The notes beneath the pieces were generated by a model, which had not been told where the DNA came from, did not search any database, and saw nothing but the letters and a program-made list of their open reading frames with translations. Made by a program: the position numbers and the translations under genes. 64,000 nucleotides of DNA from Streptomyces sp. NRRL F-2580 (lineage in GTDB: Bacteria > Actinomycetota > Actinomycetes > Streptomycetales > Streptomycetaceae), in contig NZ_JOIR01000001.1 in assembly GCF_000720115.1 (NCBI RefSeq), forward strand, positions 186,001-250,000. The letters run 5' to 3'. Shown in pieces: positions 48,303 through 55,641 of this stretch (positions are counted from its first letter, which is position 1; every line of letters starts with the position of its first letter).

Positions 48303-48706
48303 TGGATGACCGCCCGGACTGGGACACCTACTTCCTCGGAATCGCCGAGGCTGTCGCTGCGCGAGGTGATTGTTGCCGCTGCCGCGTCGGAGCTGTGGTG
48401 GTCGGACCTGACCGGCGAATCCGCTCTACGGGATACAACGGATCGTATCCAGGAGGCCCGTCGTGCAGCCGTGGACAATGCCCGCGCTGTCTCTCAGACG
48501 CCGCCTCCGGCTCCTCATACCAGGACTGTATTGAAACTCATGCCGAAGCGAACGCACTGCTTTATGCCGACTGGGCGGATTGCCAGGGCGCAACGATCTA
48601 CATAACGAGATCGCCTTGCCGTGACTGCGCGAAGCTCATCCGGTCTTCGGGTATCAGGGAGGTCGTCTACCTGTCTGCCGAAAGCGTGAGTCGTAGGGTG
48701 ATCTGA
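48302..48706 (+). CDS. dCMP deaminase
   Basis: A 134-residue zinc deaminase: CRCRVGAVVVGPD, catalytic HAEANALLYAD and zinc ligands PCRDCAKL. It converts dCMP to dUMP, the substrate of ThyX encoded upstream. An ATG three bases after an in-frame TTG is taken as the start; it overlaps the redoxin stop. Confidence 0.9.
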   Translation: MDDRPDWDTYFLGIAEAVAARGDCCRCRVGAVVVGPDRRIRSTGYNGSYPGGPSCSRGQCPRCLSDAASGSSYQDCIETHAEANALLYADWADCQGATIYITRSPCRDCAKLIRSSGIREVVYLSAESVSRRVI

Positions 48707-49134
48707 TGCGCTATCGTGACCGCAAGTTTGTGAAGCATGGCGGTTGGGAGCCCCGCATGAAGGTAGTACAGCTGGTCCAGCTTGAGGTCGAGGGCGAGGA
48801 GTACGAGGGCCACGTCGAAGACCCGAAGACTGTTGCCCAGATCCAGAAGGCGAGCGACGCCTACGAGAAGGCCCTTGAAGGGCTTCACGCAGTCCTCGAA
48901 GAGGCTGGGGTGAACCGCGTTTACCGTGATAGCCCGGCTCCGAAGGTCGCCGCGGGCTCCAAGAAGAAGACCGCCTCTGGTCCTGAAACGTCCGACGTGC
49001 GGGCGTGGGCAATCAGCCAGGGCGTGTCCGTTCCCGACCGCGGCCGTCTCAAGGACTGGCTGTACGAGGCGTACGAGAAGAAGGTGTCCGGCGCTGCTCT
49101 CAAGGCGTTGGTCGCAGAGCACCAGGGCGACTAG
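48706..49134 (+). CDS. Protein with Lsr2-type C-terminal DNA-binding domain
   Basis: A 142-residue protein. The last 50 residues (DVRAWAISQGVSVPDRGRLK, then DWLYEAYEKK) match the Lsr2 DNA-binding domain including the RGR loop. The first 85 residues are a different, charged helical part; the Lsr2 oligomerisation domain is absent. It could compete with Lsr2 for AT-rich sites or act as an anti-silencer. It ends at a 48-bp perfect palindromic terminator. Confidence 0.72.
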   Translation: MRYRDRKFVKHGGWEPRMKVVQLVQLEVEGEEYEGHVEDPKTVAQIQKASDAYEKALEGLHAVLEEAGVNRVYRDSPAPKVAAGSKKKTASGPETSDVRAWAISQGVSVPDRGRLKDWLYEAYEKKVSGAALKALVAEHQGD

Positions 49135-49141
49135 CAGTCAA

Positions 49142-49189
49142 CGAAAGCGAGAAGGGCCCCCTCCGCGGAGGGGGCCCTTCTCGCTTTCG
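49142..49189. terminator. Perfect 48-bp palindromic terminator
   Basis: Every base pairs in the palindrome CGAAAGCGAGAAGGGCCC... and its complement. It separates the plus-strand replication module from the minus-strand NUDIX gene and should act in both directions. Confidence 0.88.
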
Positions 49190-49195
49190 GCCGTG

Positions 49196-49621
49196 TTACG
49201 CGCGGCCTGCCAGCATGAGTGCCAGAGGGCCGGCGGGGAGAAGAAAGCGACCCTCGCGAACGGCCTCAATGACGTCGGGCATGGACCACCACGACAGTAT
49301 GAAGTCGGCCTCCGGGGGTTCGAGCTGCGGTCGACCGACGGTCAGCTGTCGAGCCTCGAATAGGTGAACCCGTGCGGTACTGGCGAGGGTGATGGCGTAC
49401 GAACCGAGCGGGCGCCAGTCCTCAGCCGTAATGCCCGCTTCCTCACGCAGCTCCCTGCGGGCGCACTCTTCCGGGGTCTCGGCTCCTTCGACTCGGCCTC
49501 CGGGCAGGAACAGGTACTCGCCACCGTGCCGGGCGAACTCCGAGCGGAGGATGGCCACGCCGTCCGCCTGGTCGATGGCCACGATCACCGCCGCGTCCGG
49601 CGTGGCCATTCCATGCTCCAT
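49196..49621 (-). CDS. NUDIX hydrolase
   Basis: A 141-residue protein with a complete NUDIX box, GGRVEGAETPEECARRELRE followed by EAGI. It hydrolyses nucleoside-diphosphate-linked substrates; the specific one cannot be read from sequence. AAGGGA precedes the ATG. It is the last gene of the minus-strand cargo region. Confidence 0.88.
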   Translation of the reverse strand: MEHGMATPDAAVIVAIDQADGVAILRSEFARHGGEYLFLPGGRVEGAETPEECARRELREEAGITAEDWRPLGSYAITLASTARVHLFEARQLTVGRPQLEPPEADFILSWWSMPDVIEAVREGRFLLPAGPLALMLAGRA

Positions 49622-49633
49622 CCCGAGGTCCCT

Positions 49634-49930
49634 TCAAAGTCGATCTTCGTCGGTGGCGATAGCTACCTCCATGGAGTTGCCCTTGAACACGGCCAGGTCC
49701 TGACCGATGAGCAACCCCTCAAGCTCTTCGTTCAGCCAGTCCGATAGCGGCTTGAGCGTGTTCAGCGTGTGCTCAAGTCGGACGTCATCGTCCTCCAACA
49801 GATCCAGGTATCGACCCAGGTCTTCCTTGAGGTCATCGGCCACGCGCACAAGCTCACGGCCGTCACCCCACCCGTACTGCGGGTCGGCCGGTATGAACCT
49901 GAACTCGTATCGGTAGTGGTACATCGCCAC
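49634..49930 (-). CDS. Hypothetical acidic protein
   Basis: A 98-residue protein, acidic and helical in the second half (DDLKEDLGRYLDLLEDDDVR). A GTG right after the previous stop is used; an ATG two codons later (49,924) is the alternative. Function unknown. Confidence 0.58.
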   Translation of the reverse strand: MAMYHYRYEFRFIPADPQYGWGDGRELVRVADDLKEDLGRYLDLLEDDDVRLEHTLNTLKPLSDWLNEELEGLLIGQDLAVFKGNSMEVAIATDEDRL

Positions 49931-50362
49931 TCAGGCCCGGTAGATCGAAGGCTGTTCAGCGACCTGCTCGGGGGTGAGTCCTTCGACGGTCATGTTCCCC
50001 GTCCACACCTCATCACGGTGCGCGTAGGTGGTGCCGAAGCTGACCTTCCGCCCGCCGGGCTCCAGCTTCCAGTCCTGATCTTCAAGCTTGGCGATCCGAT
50101 CACTACCTACGACGAACGCGCGGGTCGCTTGCGCCAAGATCCACTGACCCATGGTCTCCCGCGTCGCGCCTTCCTTGCACATGTTGGCTGCCATCTGCCA
50201 GAGCCGAAGCCAGTCCGCTCCCGGAGAGAGGGGGCCGATGATGGCCACCTCCCCGATCTTCCGTTGATCCAAGTGGTGAGTGGCGTACCCGAACACGGTG
50301 CCGAAGAGAACAAACACGGTGACCCTGCTGCGGCCCGTCAAGCCCTCGATAATGGTCGTCAT
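49931..50362 (-). CDS. Hypothetical protein
   Basis: A 143-residue protein with a hydrophobic N-terminal strand (VTVFVLFGTVFGYATHHL) that is more likely a buried strand than a membrane span, then a helical core. It directly precedes the 98-residue gene and is probably co-transcribed. I recognise no family. Confidence 0.58.
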   Translation of the reverse strand: MTTIIEGLTGRSRVTVFVLFGTVFGYATHHLDQRKIGEVAIIGPLSPGADWLRLWQMAANMCKEGATRETMGQWILAQATRAFVVGSDRIAKLEDQDWKLEPGGRKVSFGTTYAHRDEVWTGNMTVEGLTPEQVAEQPSIYRA

Positions 50363-50386
50363 TGATGGAACCCTTGGGGAGTGAGG

Positions 50387-50419
50387 CGGTCCGGACGCAT
50401 TGGAGGCGTCCGGACCGCT
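50387..50419 (-). terminator. Hairpin after Cys-rich host-type gene
   Basis: A perfect 13-bp stem GCGGTCCGGACGC / GCGTCCGGACCGC with a 7-base loop. It lies between the Cys-tailed gene at 50,455 and the gene starting at 50,362. Confidence 0.72.
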
Positions 50420-50454
50420 TCGTTCAGGTGGGGGATCGGTCGGTCAGGGCTCGA

Positions 50455-50895
50455 TCAGCAGCACGGGCCGTCGCCGCAGCACGCGGGCTGATTGCACTCG
50501 GCTGCGGTTCCCCACAGCTTTTCGTCCACGTTGAACCCGGCGGCCTTGACGCGGTCGGCCACGGACACCATCAGCGCCCGCGTCCGGACCTTGGAGTTCG
50601 GCGCGTGGTGCACGAAGTACCCGAACTTGTCCTGGCACCAGTCGGCGTACTCCTGCGTGTGCAGCATGAACGTGTGCCAGCCGGGGTCCACCAGCTGACT
50701 CGGCGCGAGGTCGTACGCCTTCTCGCTACCGAGGACGTACACGAACGCGATGGCCTGGTCCATCACGCGGTCAGCCACGACTCGCTCCATGCCGTACTCG
50801 TCGGCACAGAACGCGGCGAGGCGTTCGAACAGCTCGGGACTCACGAGGTCCCGGCCGTGCCGCAGCGCGACCGGAGCGTCCAGCATCGTCGTCAC
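50455..50895 (-). CDS. Streptomyces-type hypothetical protein with Cys-rich tail
   Basis: A 146-residue protein. The core VDPGWHTFMLHTQEYADWCQ and FGYFVHHAPNSK matches a family common in Streptomyces chromosomes and annotated as glycine-rich-domain-like; its function is not known to me. The C-terminus CNQPACCGDGPCC has five cysteines in 13 residues, fit for metal binding or disulphides. A 23-residue peptide gene lies just upstream, a possible functional pair. Confidence 0.72.
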   Translation of the reverse strand: MTTMLDAPVALRHGRDLVSPELFERLAAFCADEYGMERVVADRVMDQAIAFVYVLGSEKAYDLAPSQLVDPGWHTFMLHTQEYADWCQDKFGYFVHHAPNSKVRTRALMVSVADRVKAAGFNVDEKLWGTAAECNQPACCGDGPCC

Positions 50896-50921
50896 GGTTT
50901 CTCCTCTCGGGTGGGTGAGGG

Positions 50922-50993
50922 TCAGGAGGCTGGCGGGGGCGGGAACTGGTCCCCACCCGTACCGCCGGACTTGTCTCCGGGGTCGGTGCGCAT
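50922..50993 (-). CDS. 23-residue peptide gene
   Basis: The frame encodes a 23-residue Gly/Pro-rich peptide (MRTDPGDKSGGTGGDQFPPP, then PAS). GAAGGGGGTG stands 8 bases before the ATG, a strong ribosome binding site for so short a frame. It is co-directional with and 26 bases upstream of the Cys-tailed gene. It could be a leader peptide controlling that gene or a secreted/modified peptide precursor. It may also be a chance frame. Confidence 0.45.
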   Translation of the reverse strand: MRTDPGDKSGGTGGDQFPPPPAS

Positions 50994-51130
50994 CTGCTGA
51001 TCACCCCCTTCCGGGGTAATTACCGTCCGGGAGCCTCGGCCTCTCCTGGTGCCGAGACGCTTCCCTCACCGCCAGGGCGGCACATCGCCTGCTGCACAGA
51101 CCAACGTGTGCGGCAGGAGTCTTTGGGTGC

Positions 51131-51313
51131 TCAGGGTTCGCAGCGTCCGCATCGACAGGGCGGAAACCGAACCGGATTTGCTGTGACCTCGGCGTCCAGC
51201 GCCTCGGTTATCAGGACACCCGGTCGACGGTCACTGACCTGTCCGCTGGGGCTCACGGTGTAGACCTCAAGGGTCAGTCTGGCTCGGGGCTCGGTACCCT
51301 TCGAGTCGTCCAT
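51131..51313 (-). CDS. Small hypothetical protein with Cys tail
   Basis: A 60-residue protein ending PPCRCGRCEP, so again a short Cys-rich C-terminus. GGAGGT lies about 10 bases before the ATG. It resembles short proteins found next to XRE regulators in Streptomyces; role unknown. Confidence 0.58.
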   Translation of the reverse strand: MDDSKGTEPRARLTLEVYTVSPSGQVSDRRPGVLITEALDAEVTANPVRFPPCRCGRCEP

Positions 51314-51418
51314 GATCGCGATACCTCCGCCCGTTGAATCCGTGCTGCGGAACCCACTGGGAGAGCATCGACCCCCGGAGGAGTCGGCCTCAACGAACTT
51401 GCACGAGCTTGCACATTT

Positions 51419-52267
51419 TCACCCGAGTGCGGCGATGGCATCCGTGATCAGGCTGCGGGCCTGTTGTCCGACACAGGCGAGTTTTGCCAGCTCAGAGAAC
51501 ATGCGCGCGTAGATGTCGATCTCGCTAGGCTGCTTGACCGTGATCTGAGCGGTAGCCAGCTCAGTGATCACTTGTAGGTCATCGAAGATCCAGAACCCTT
51601 CGACAGGCCACATATCCCGTTCCGCCGTCATGGGCACCACGCCGAGACTCACGTTGGGCATGGCGGCGACCTGGAGCAGATGCCCGAGCTGTGCGGCCAT
51701 CACTTCGGGGCCACCGAATCGGGCCCTCAGCGCTGCCTCTTCGAGGACGAACGAGAAGTGCCGATGCCCGTCCCTCATGTACCTCTGGCGGCGAATCCGG
51801 ACCCTCACTGCGGATTCCACATCGTCCGGGATCTGCCGGAAGGCGACGATGCGGGACATCATCGTCGTGGCGTAGCCCTCGGTCTGGAGCAGGCCGGGGA
51901 TGACGCTCGCTTCGTAGATACGGAAGCGGTGTGTTCGGGCGTAGAGAGGGACGTGCGCTTCTTGTCCGGCCGTGAGGCCGGCCTTCTGGACGGTCTTCCA
52001 CTCGACGTACATCTGATCGATGCCGCGTGCGGTGGCCCGCAGATCCTCAAGCGCCCCCGGCTCCCCGCACAGGGTCACGTAAGCGAGCAGGTCTGCGTCC
52101 GATGGCATGGTCTTGCCGTTCTCGATGCGGGAAGCCTTGGACTCGTGCCAACCGGCACGGGCCGCGAGGGCCCGTGCCGAGAGCCCGGTCGGCCTACGCA
52201 TGTCGCGGAGTCGCCTGCCCAGGGCAGCGCGGGCTTCCTCTACGGCGGACGAAGGTGAGGTCTTCAC
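51419..52267 (-). CDS. XRE regulator with DUF5753
   Basis: A 282-residue protein: an N-terminal helix-turn-helix (LSARALAARAGWHESKASRI) followed by DUF5753 (RIYEASVIPGLLQTEGYATT... VRVRIRRQRYM). This is the standard Streptomyces family of XRE regulators that pair with DUF397 or DUF6879 proteins. The start GTG lies just after the DUF6879 stop, without a strong ribosome binding site, suggesting coupling. Confidence 0.85.
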   Translation of the reverse strand: MKTSPSSAVEEARAALGRRLRDMRRPTGLSARALAARAGWHESKASRIENGKTMPSDADLLAYVTLCGEPGALEDLRATARGIDQMYVEWKTVQKAGLTAGQEAHVPLYARTHRFRIYEASVIPGLLQTEGYATTMMSRIVAFRQIPDDVESAVRVRIRRQRYMRDGHRHFSFVLEEAALRARFGGPEVMAAQLGHLLQVAAMPNVSLGVVPMTAERDMWPVEGFWIFDDLQVITELATAQITVKQPSEIDIYARMFSELAKLACVGQQARSLITDAIAALG

Positions 52268-52280
52268 GAGGAGTGCGCGG

Positions 52281-52802
52281 TCAGGTGGGCTGATACTCCG
52301 AGTGCGGGGTAGCTCGCTCCCAGACGGCCTCGAAGGCCGACGTGCAGAGCTTGATGATCGCCGGATCGGTACAGACCTCGATGGGGTCCTCAGCCCACTC
52401 ACCGTCACCGGTGAAGTGATTGATCAAGGCATAGTGCCCATCGAAGATCCAGAAATCATTGCCAGGGAACGCGATGTCCGTGGCCCGCCGACGCGGCAGC
52501 CACTTGATCTGCTCACCGGCCCGGACGTTGGCGTCGGAGATGTGGTGCTCGAACCTCAGGTAGTCCGACTCGGGAGTGGAGAAGACTCGGGCCCGCCGGA
52601 TCAGGACGCCACGCGCGGTGGCCTCCCTGACCCACCGGAGCCAGGGCCACAGCTCCTCGTCGTTGTCCTCGCGCCGGTTCCGCTCGCCGGCCTTCCACGC
52701 GTCGAGGCCGGGGTCCGACATGTAGCCGTCCCGCATCTCCAAGTGGATGGCCGAGTGCTGCGCCGAAGACAGCAACTCCTCAAACGTCGGTACCTTCGTC
52801 AC
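52281..52802 (-). CDS. DUF6879 family protein
   Basis: A 173-residue protein (FEELLSSAQHSAIHLEMRDG near the N-terminus, LIRRARVFSTPESDYLRFEH in the middle, NDFWIFDGHYALINHF later) that fits DUF6879, a Streptomyces family encoded beside XRE/DUF5753 regulators. Overlaps the preceding small gene and precedes the regulator, so the three form an operon. Confidence 0.75.
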   Translation of the reverse strand: MTKVPTFEELLSSAQHSAIHLEMRDGYMSDPGLDAWKAGERNRREDNDEELWPWLRWVREATARGVLIRRARVFSTPESDYLRFEHHISDANVRAGEQIKWLPRRRATDIAFPGNDFWIFDGHYALINHFTGDGEWAEDPIEVCTDPAIIKLCTSAFEAVWERATPHSEYQPT

Positions 52803-53007
52803 CTTCCACCTCCAAGAAGAACTGCACCATCCGACGGGGCAGTTCGATCACATCCTCGTGCCCGGGGATGCTCATGAGCGCCCGCCGCTCGTCGTCGGTC
52901 ACCTTGAACCCTTGCACCAGGTAGGTGTTGGTGTCCTCGTCCAAGTAGATCGTGGGCGAGCCGCCGTCCCTGCTCTCGGGGTCCTTGCCAAGCATCCGCA
53001 GGGCCAT
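52780..53007 (-). CDS. Small partner protein of XRE/DUF6879 operon
   Basis: A 75-residue acidic protein (LGKDPESRDGGSPTIYLDED... YLVQGFKVTDDERRALMSIP) with AGGAGG upstream. Similar short proteins accompany XRE/DUF397-type operons in Streptomyces. It overlaps the DUF6879 gene. Confidence 0.72.
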   Translation of the reverse strand: MALRMLGKDPESRDGGSPTIYLDEDTNTYLVQGFKVTDDERRALMSIPGHEDVIELPRRMVQFFLEVEGDEGTDV

Positions 53008-53267
53008 GATCTCCTCCTTGCTAGGTACGGACGATCTCTGTGTGAAAGCTTGCGCCGCAACCACTCGTCGGCGCATCGAACTTGCGCGAACTTGCACAGT
53101 CAGTTCTGGGGATGGCTGGTTTGCTACAGGTTCTTCCCGAGCAGTGGTCCGGCCGCCCGGGGCGACCCACAGGCGGCCGGACCGGCTCCCTTCCTGGCAT
53201 GGGGGAGGTGCCAGAAACTCTCGGGAGCGCGTCCCACGCGGGTACGGCTGATCGGCGCGTGGGAGAA

Positions 53268-53369
53268 CTATGAGCCCTTGTTGATCCAGACAGCGCACAT
53301 GAGCACGCCCAGGGCGAAGCAGGTAAGGAACGTGATCAGTCGGTACACCACGATCTCCGAGGTCTCCAC
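53268..53369 (-). CDS. 33-residue single-span membrane protein
   Basis: The frame encodes a 33-residue peptide with one hydrophobic helix (LITFLTCFALGVLMCAVWI) and a short basic tail. GGAGGAG stands 6 bases before the GTG start and the start overlaps the stop of the upstream gene (TAGTG). This is strong evidence for translation despite its size. Function unknown. Confidence 0.6.
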   Translation of the reverse strand: METSEIVVYRLITFLTCFALGVLMCAVWINKGS

Positions 53370-53638
53370 TAGTCGCTCCTCCAGCTAGGGGCGATCGTGC
53401 GGGAAGGCCGGCGCCTGGCCGCCCGGTCTTCAATGGCGACCCCAGACATCAGGCAGGGGTCTCTGAGGGTGTAGTCCGTGTGGTCGGTGATGCGACCTCG
53501 GACGACGGCAGCGAGTCGATGACAACTCGTTCCCGGGCATCTCAACGCGTAGATCCGTTGGGAGATCGGGTCACGGAAGACCTGGTGCAGGTAACCGAGG
53601 TCGGCTACTGACGGGGTAATGAGGACGATCCGAGCCAT
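53369..53638 (-). CDS. Small hypothetical protein
   Basis: An 89-residue basic protein with CPGTSCHRLAAVVRGRI and CLMSG, and a Arg/Ala-rich C-terminus. It is coupled to the 33-residue membrane peptide gene. No family recognised; it looks host-derived. Confidence 0.58.
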   Translation of the reverse strand: MARIVLITPSVADLGYLHQVFRDPISQRIYALRCPGTSCHRLAAVVRGRITDHTDYTLRDPCLMSGVAIEDRAARRRPSRTIAPSWRSD

Positions 53639-53660
53639 TGCTTCCGTCTGTGGTTGAGCC

Positions 53661-53702
53661 CTCGCCCCGGCCGGGAGATGGAGTGATCACAGCCGGGGCG
53701 AG
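53661..53702 (-). terminator. Inverted repeat between small genes
   Basis: Perfect 11-bp arms CTCGCCCCGGC / GCCGGGGCGAG separated by 20 bases, just downstream of the gene ending at 53,706. Likely a terminator. Confidence 0.6.
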
Positions 53703-53705
53703 GAG

Positions 53706-54101
53706 TTAGCGAAGGCTGCGGTAGATCCGCTCGGCGCCTCCAGCCGGTCTGGCCCTACCCCCGTCGAAGATGAGCGTTCTCCCGCCGCCGAACCGTCCGC
53801 GCATGTCCCTGATCCGCAGGAGCCGGCCGTCGAGGAAGGCGAAGTCCCCCACCCTCAGGTCGAAGGGCCGCATGTTCTCGTGCGGGATCGTGCCAGGGGG
53901 AATCCTGAACGGCTCCCCCGAGGGCCGCTCGATGATGGTCGGCTTCCGCTTCTCCGTCGCCGAGCAGTTCTCGTTCGCGGCGAGCCACGAGAACCCGTTG
54001 GCGTTCTGGAGCGTGATCAGGCCCCCCAACGGGTGAACCTTGGTCACCTCTCCACGTTCGCCCCGGTTGTTGTCGAACACCTTCTGGCGCAGCTTGAACA
54101 T
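53706..54101 (-). CDS. Hypothetical protein with small beta-barrel segments
   Basis: A 131-residue basic protein. RGEVTKVHPLGGLITLQNANG and DLRVGDFAFLDGRLLRIRDM look like two SH3-like barrel segments. It lies in a minus-strand run with the 82-residue gene. Function unknown. Confidence 0.55.
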   Translation of the reverse strand: MFKLRQKVFDNNRGERGEVTKVHPLGGLITLQNANGFSWLAANENCSATEKRKPTIIERPSGEPFRIPPGTIPHENMRPFDLRVGDFAFLDGRLLRIRDMRGRFGGGRTLIFDGGRARPAGGAERIYRSLR

Positions 54102-54108
54102 GCTCGGC

Positions 54109-54357
54109 TCAGGCCCTTCCGCGCGGTAGGAGGGGCCTCTCGGACCCGCCGATCACACGCTCGACAACCTCACCGACGACCACTGCGGCCTCCTCCTCGG
54201 AGGCGGGCCAGCACATCGCCCGCCTCGCGGTCCAGGTGGTCTCGCCGGGCGGCCGGACGAGCGTCAGCGTGTCGCTGTCCTCGGGGATGTCTACGATGCG
54301 ACCGACCTGCTGACGCTGGCCGTCCACGACGATGTCCCGAAGCCGGAAACTGTTCAC
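54109..54357 (-). CDS. Small hypothetical protein divergent from XRE gene
   Basis: An 82-residue protein (FRLRDIVVDGQRQQVGRIVD, then TLTLVRPPGETTWTARRAM), a short SH3-like pattern similar to its neighbour at 53,706. The GTG with GGAGG 8 bases upstream is chosen. It is divergent from the XRE/DUF5753 gene at 54,465, so the 107-bp gap holds both promoters. Confidence 0.6.
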   Translation of the reverse strand: MNSFRLRDIVVDGQRQQVGRIVDIPEDSDTLTLVRPPGETTWTARRAMCWPASEEEAAVVVGEVVERVIGGSERPLLPRGRA

Positions 54358-54464
54358 CTTCACCACCTCCGTCGACCTTCTTTGTCCGTCTGATGGAGAG
54401 CGTGGCCCTGAGTGGCTAGCCTGAACAGGAGTTTTATTGGGATGAGTTGGAGAAGGCAGAAAAG

Positions 54465-55298
54465 ATGGGGACTGCTCCGCGCGGCCGACCGCGACTAGAT
54501 CTGGACACGTCGACACCTGCTGGACTCCTCGGGTCCAAAGTGCGCCGAATGAGGGACGCGCGTGGGTGGACCCCGAAGCAGCTTGCAGACGAGGTTTTCA
54601 GCAACGAATCCCTGATCAGGAAGCTGGAGCGGGGTCAGGCGAGTCCGTCGGAAGGGCTGGTAGCCAAGCTCGACAAGGTCTTCGACGCCGGCGACGAGCT
54701 GAACGAGCTGTGGCCGCTCCTGGCCATCAAGACCGTCACTGAGTACGCCGAAGGATTTCTGGACCACCAGAAGCGAGCCAAAAAGATCCAGGAGTACTCG
54801 CAGGTCGTGCCTGGTCTGTTCCAGACTCACGACTACGCGTTCGCCCTTGCTGAATCCATGTCTTTCGTGAACGGTCGAGACCCGGTGGCCGTGGCTGAAA
54901 GCCGTGTCGAACGTCAGGCCATACTCACGGGCCCCTCTGCCCCATGGTTCCTGGCCGTCCTGGACGAGGCGGCGATCCGACGTGTGGTCGGATCGAAGTC
55001 GGTGATGGTTGAGCAGCTTGAGCACCTGATCAAGTTGAGCGAGAGGCCGCGGATTGAGGTCCACGTGCTGTCCTTCGGTGAGACCGTCCCCGCAGTCCTG
55101 ACGGGCAGCCTGTCCGTACTGACCATGCGGAGCGGTACCACGGTGGCCTACACCGAAGGCCCGTCAACGGGAAGAATGTTCCAAGGCAGCGAGGCTGATA
55201 GCTACGCTGTCCTCTACGATCGCGTCCTGAGTAGCGCGCTGCCGAAGACTCGGTCGATCGAACTGATCCGTGCAGTGATTGAGGAGTACCGCAAGTGA
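54465..55298 (+). CDS. XRE regulator with DUF5753
   Basis: A 277-residue protein with helix-turn-helix (GWTPKQLADEVFSNESLIRK) followed by DUF5753 (YSQVVPGLFQTHDYAFALAE... RVERQAILTGPS... PRIEVHVLSFGETVP). It pairs with the DUF397 gene downstream, the usual Streptomyces operon implicated in differentiation control. Start ATG with AAGG 8 bases upstream; a TTG at 54,447 is possible. It is host-type cargo in a phage. Confidence 0.88.
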   Translation: MGTAPRGRPRLDLDTSTPAGLLGSKVRRMRDARGWTPKQLADEVFSNESLIRKLERGQASPSEGLVAKLDKVFDAGDELNELWPLLAIKTVTEYAEGFLDHQKRAKKIQEYSQVVPGLFQTHDYAFALAESMSFVNGRDPVAVAESRVERQAILTGPSAPWFLAVLDEAAIRRVVGSKSVMVEQLEHLIKLSERPRIEVHVLSFGETVPAVLTGSLSVLTMRSGTTVAYTEGPSTGRMFQGSEADSYAVLYDRVLSSALPKTRSIELIRAVIEEYRK

Positions 55299-55486
55299 GT
55301 GCTGACCTGGTGTGGCGCAAGTCCAGTTACAGCGGTGGAGACCCGGACAACTGCGTTGAGGTCGCTGCGGGCGACGCTCCCGTCGTCCACGTGCGCGACA
55401 CCAAGGACCACGGCAAGGGACTGCTGACGGCGTCGCCTGCCGCCTGGTCCGCGTTCCTCGGCTACGCCAAGGGTGGCGAACGCTAG
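55295..55486 (+). CDS. DUF397 protein
   Basis: A 63-residue protein with the DUF397 hallmarks WRKSSYSGGDPDNCVEVA and VHVRDTKD, then a W-A-F-L end. DUF397 proteins are small partners of XRE regulators in Streptomyces. Its GTG overlaps the regulator stop. A strong terminator follows at 55,511-55,554. Confidence 0.9.
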   Translation: MSADLVWRKSSYSGGDPDNCVEVAAGDAPVVHVRDTKDHGKGLLTASPAAWSAFLGYAKGGER

Positions 55487-55510
55487 GCCCCCCGTCACGT
55501 CTGTATGAAC

Positions 55511-55554
55511 GAACTGACCCCCTCCGCGGCCAGTGCCGCGGAGGGGGTTAGTTC
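55511..55554 (+). terminator. Terminator after DUF397 gene, with repeat-word arm
   Basis: A 13-bp perfect core CCCCCTCCGCGGC / GCCGCGGAGGGGG with a CAGT loop, extended by GAACTGA / TTAGTTC to about 20 bp. The outer arm GTTAGTTC is part of the recurring word GTTAGTTAGTTCAT. Confidence 0.85.
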
Positions 55555-55562
55555 ACCTCCGC

Positions 55563-55578
55563 AAGTTGGAATGTGACA
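55563..55578 (+). promoter_or_regulatory. Operator-like site 20
   Basis: An exact aagttggaatgtgaca between two strong hairpins, 85 bases before the 35-residue frame next to the integrase. Confidence 0.8.
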
Positions 55579-55603
55579 TTCGTGGTACGGTCGTAAATGC
55601 ACG

Positions 55604-55629
55604 GAGGCCCCTCCCTGGGGAGGGGCCTC
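55604..55629. terminator. Hairpin between operator-like sites 20 and 21
   Basis: A perfect 11-bp stem GAGGCCCCTCC / GGAGGGGCCTC with a CTGG loop. No T-tract follows. Confidence 0.72.
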
Positions 55630-55641
55630 GCTTAGCGGTTA

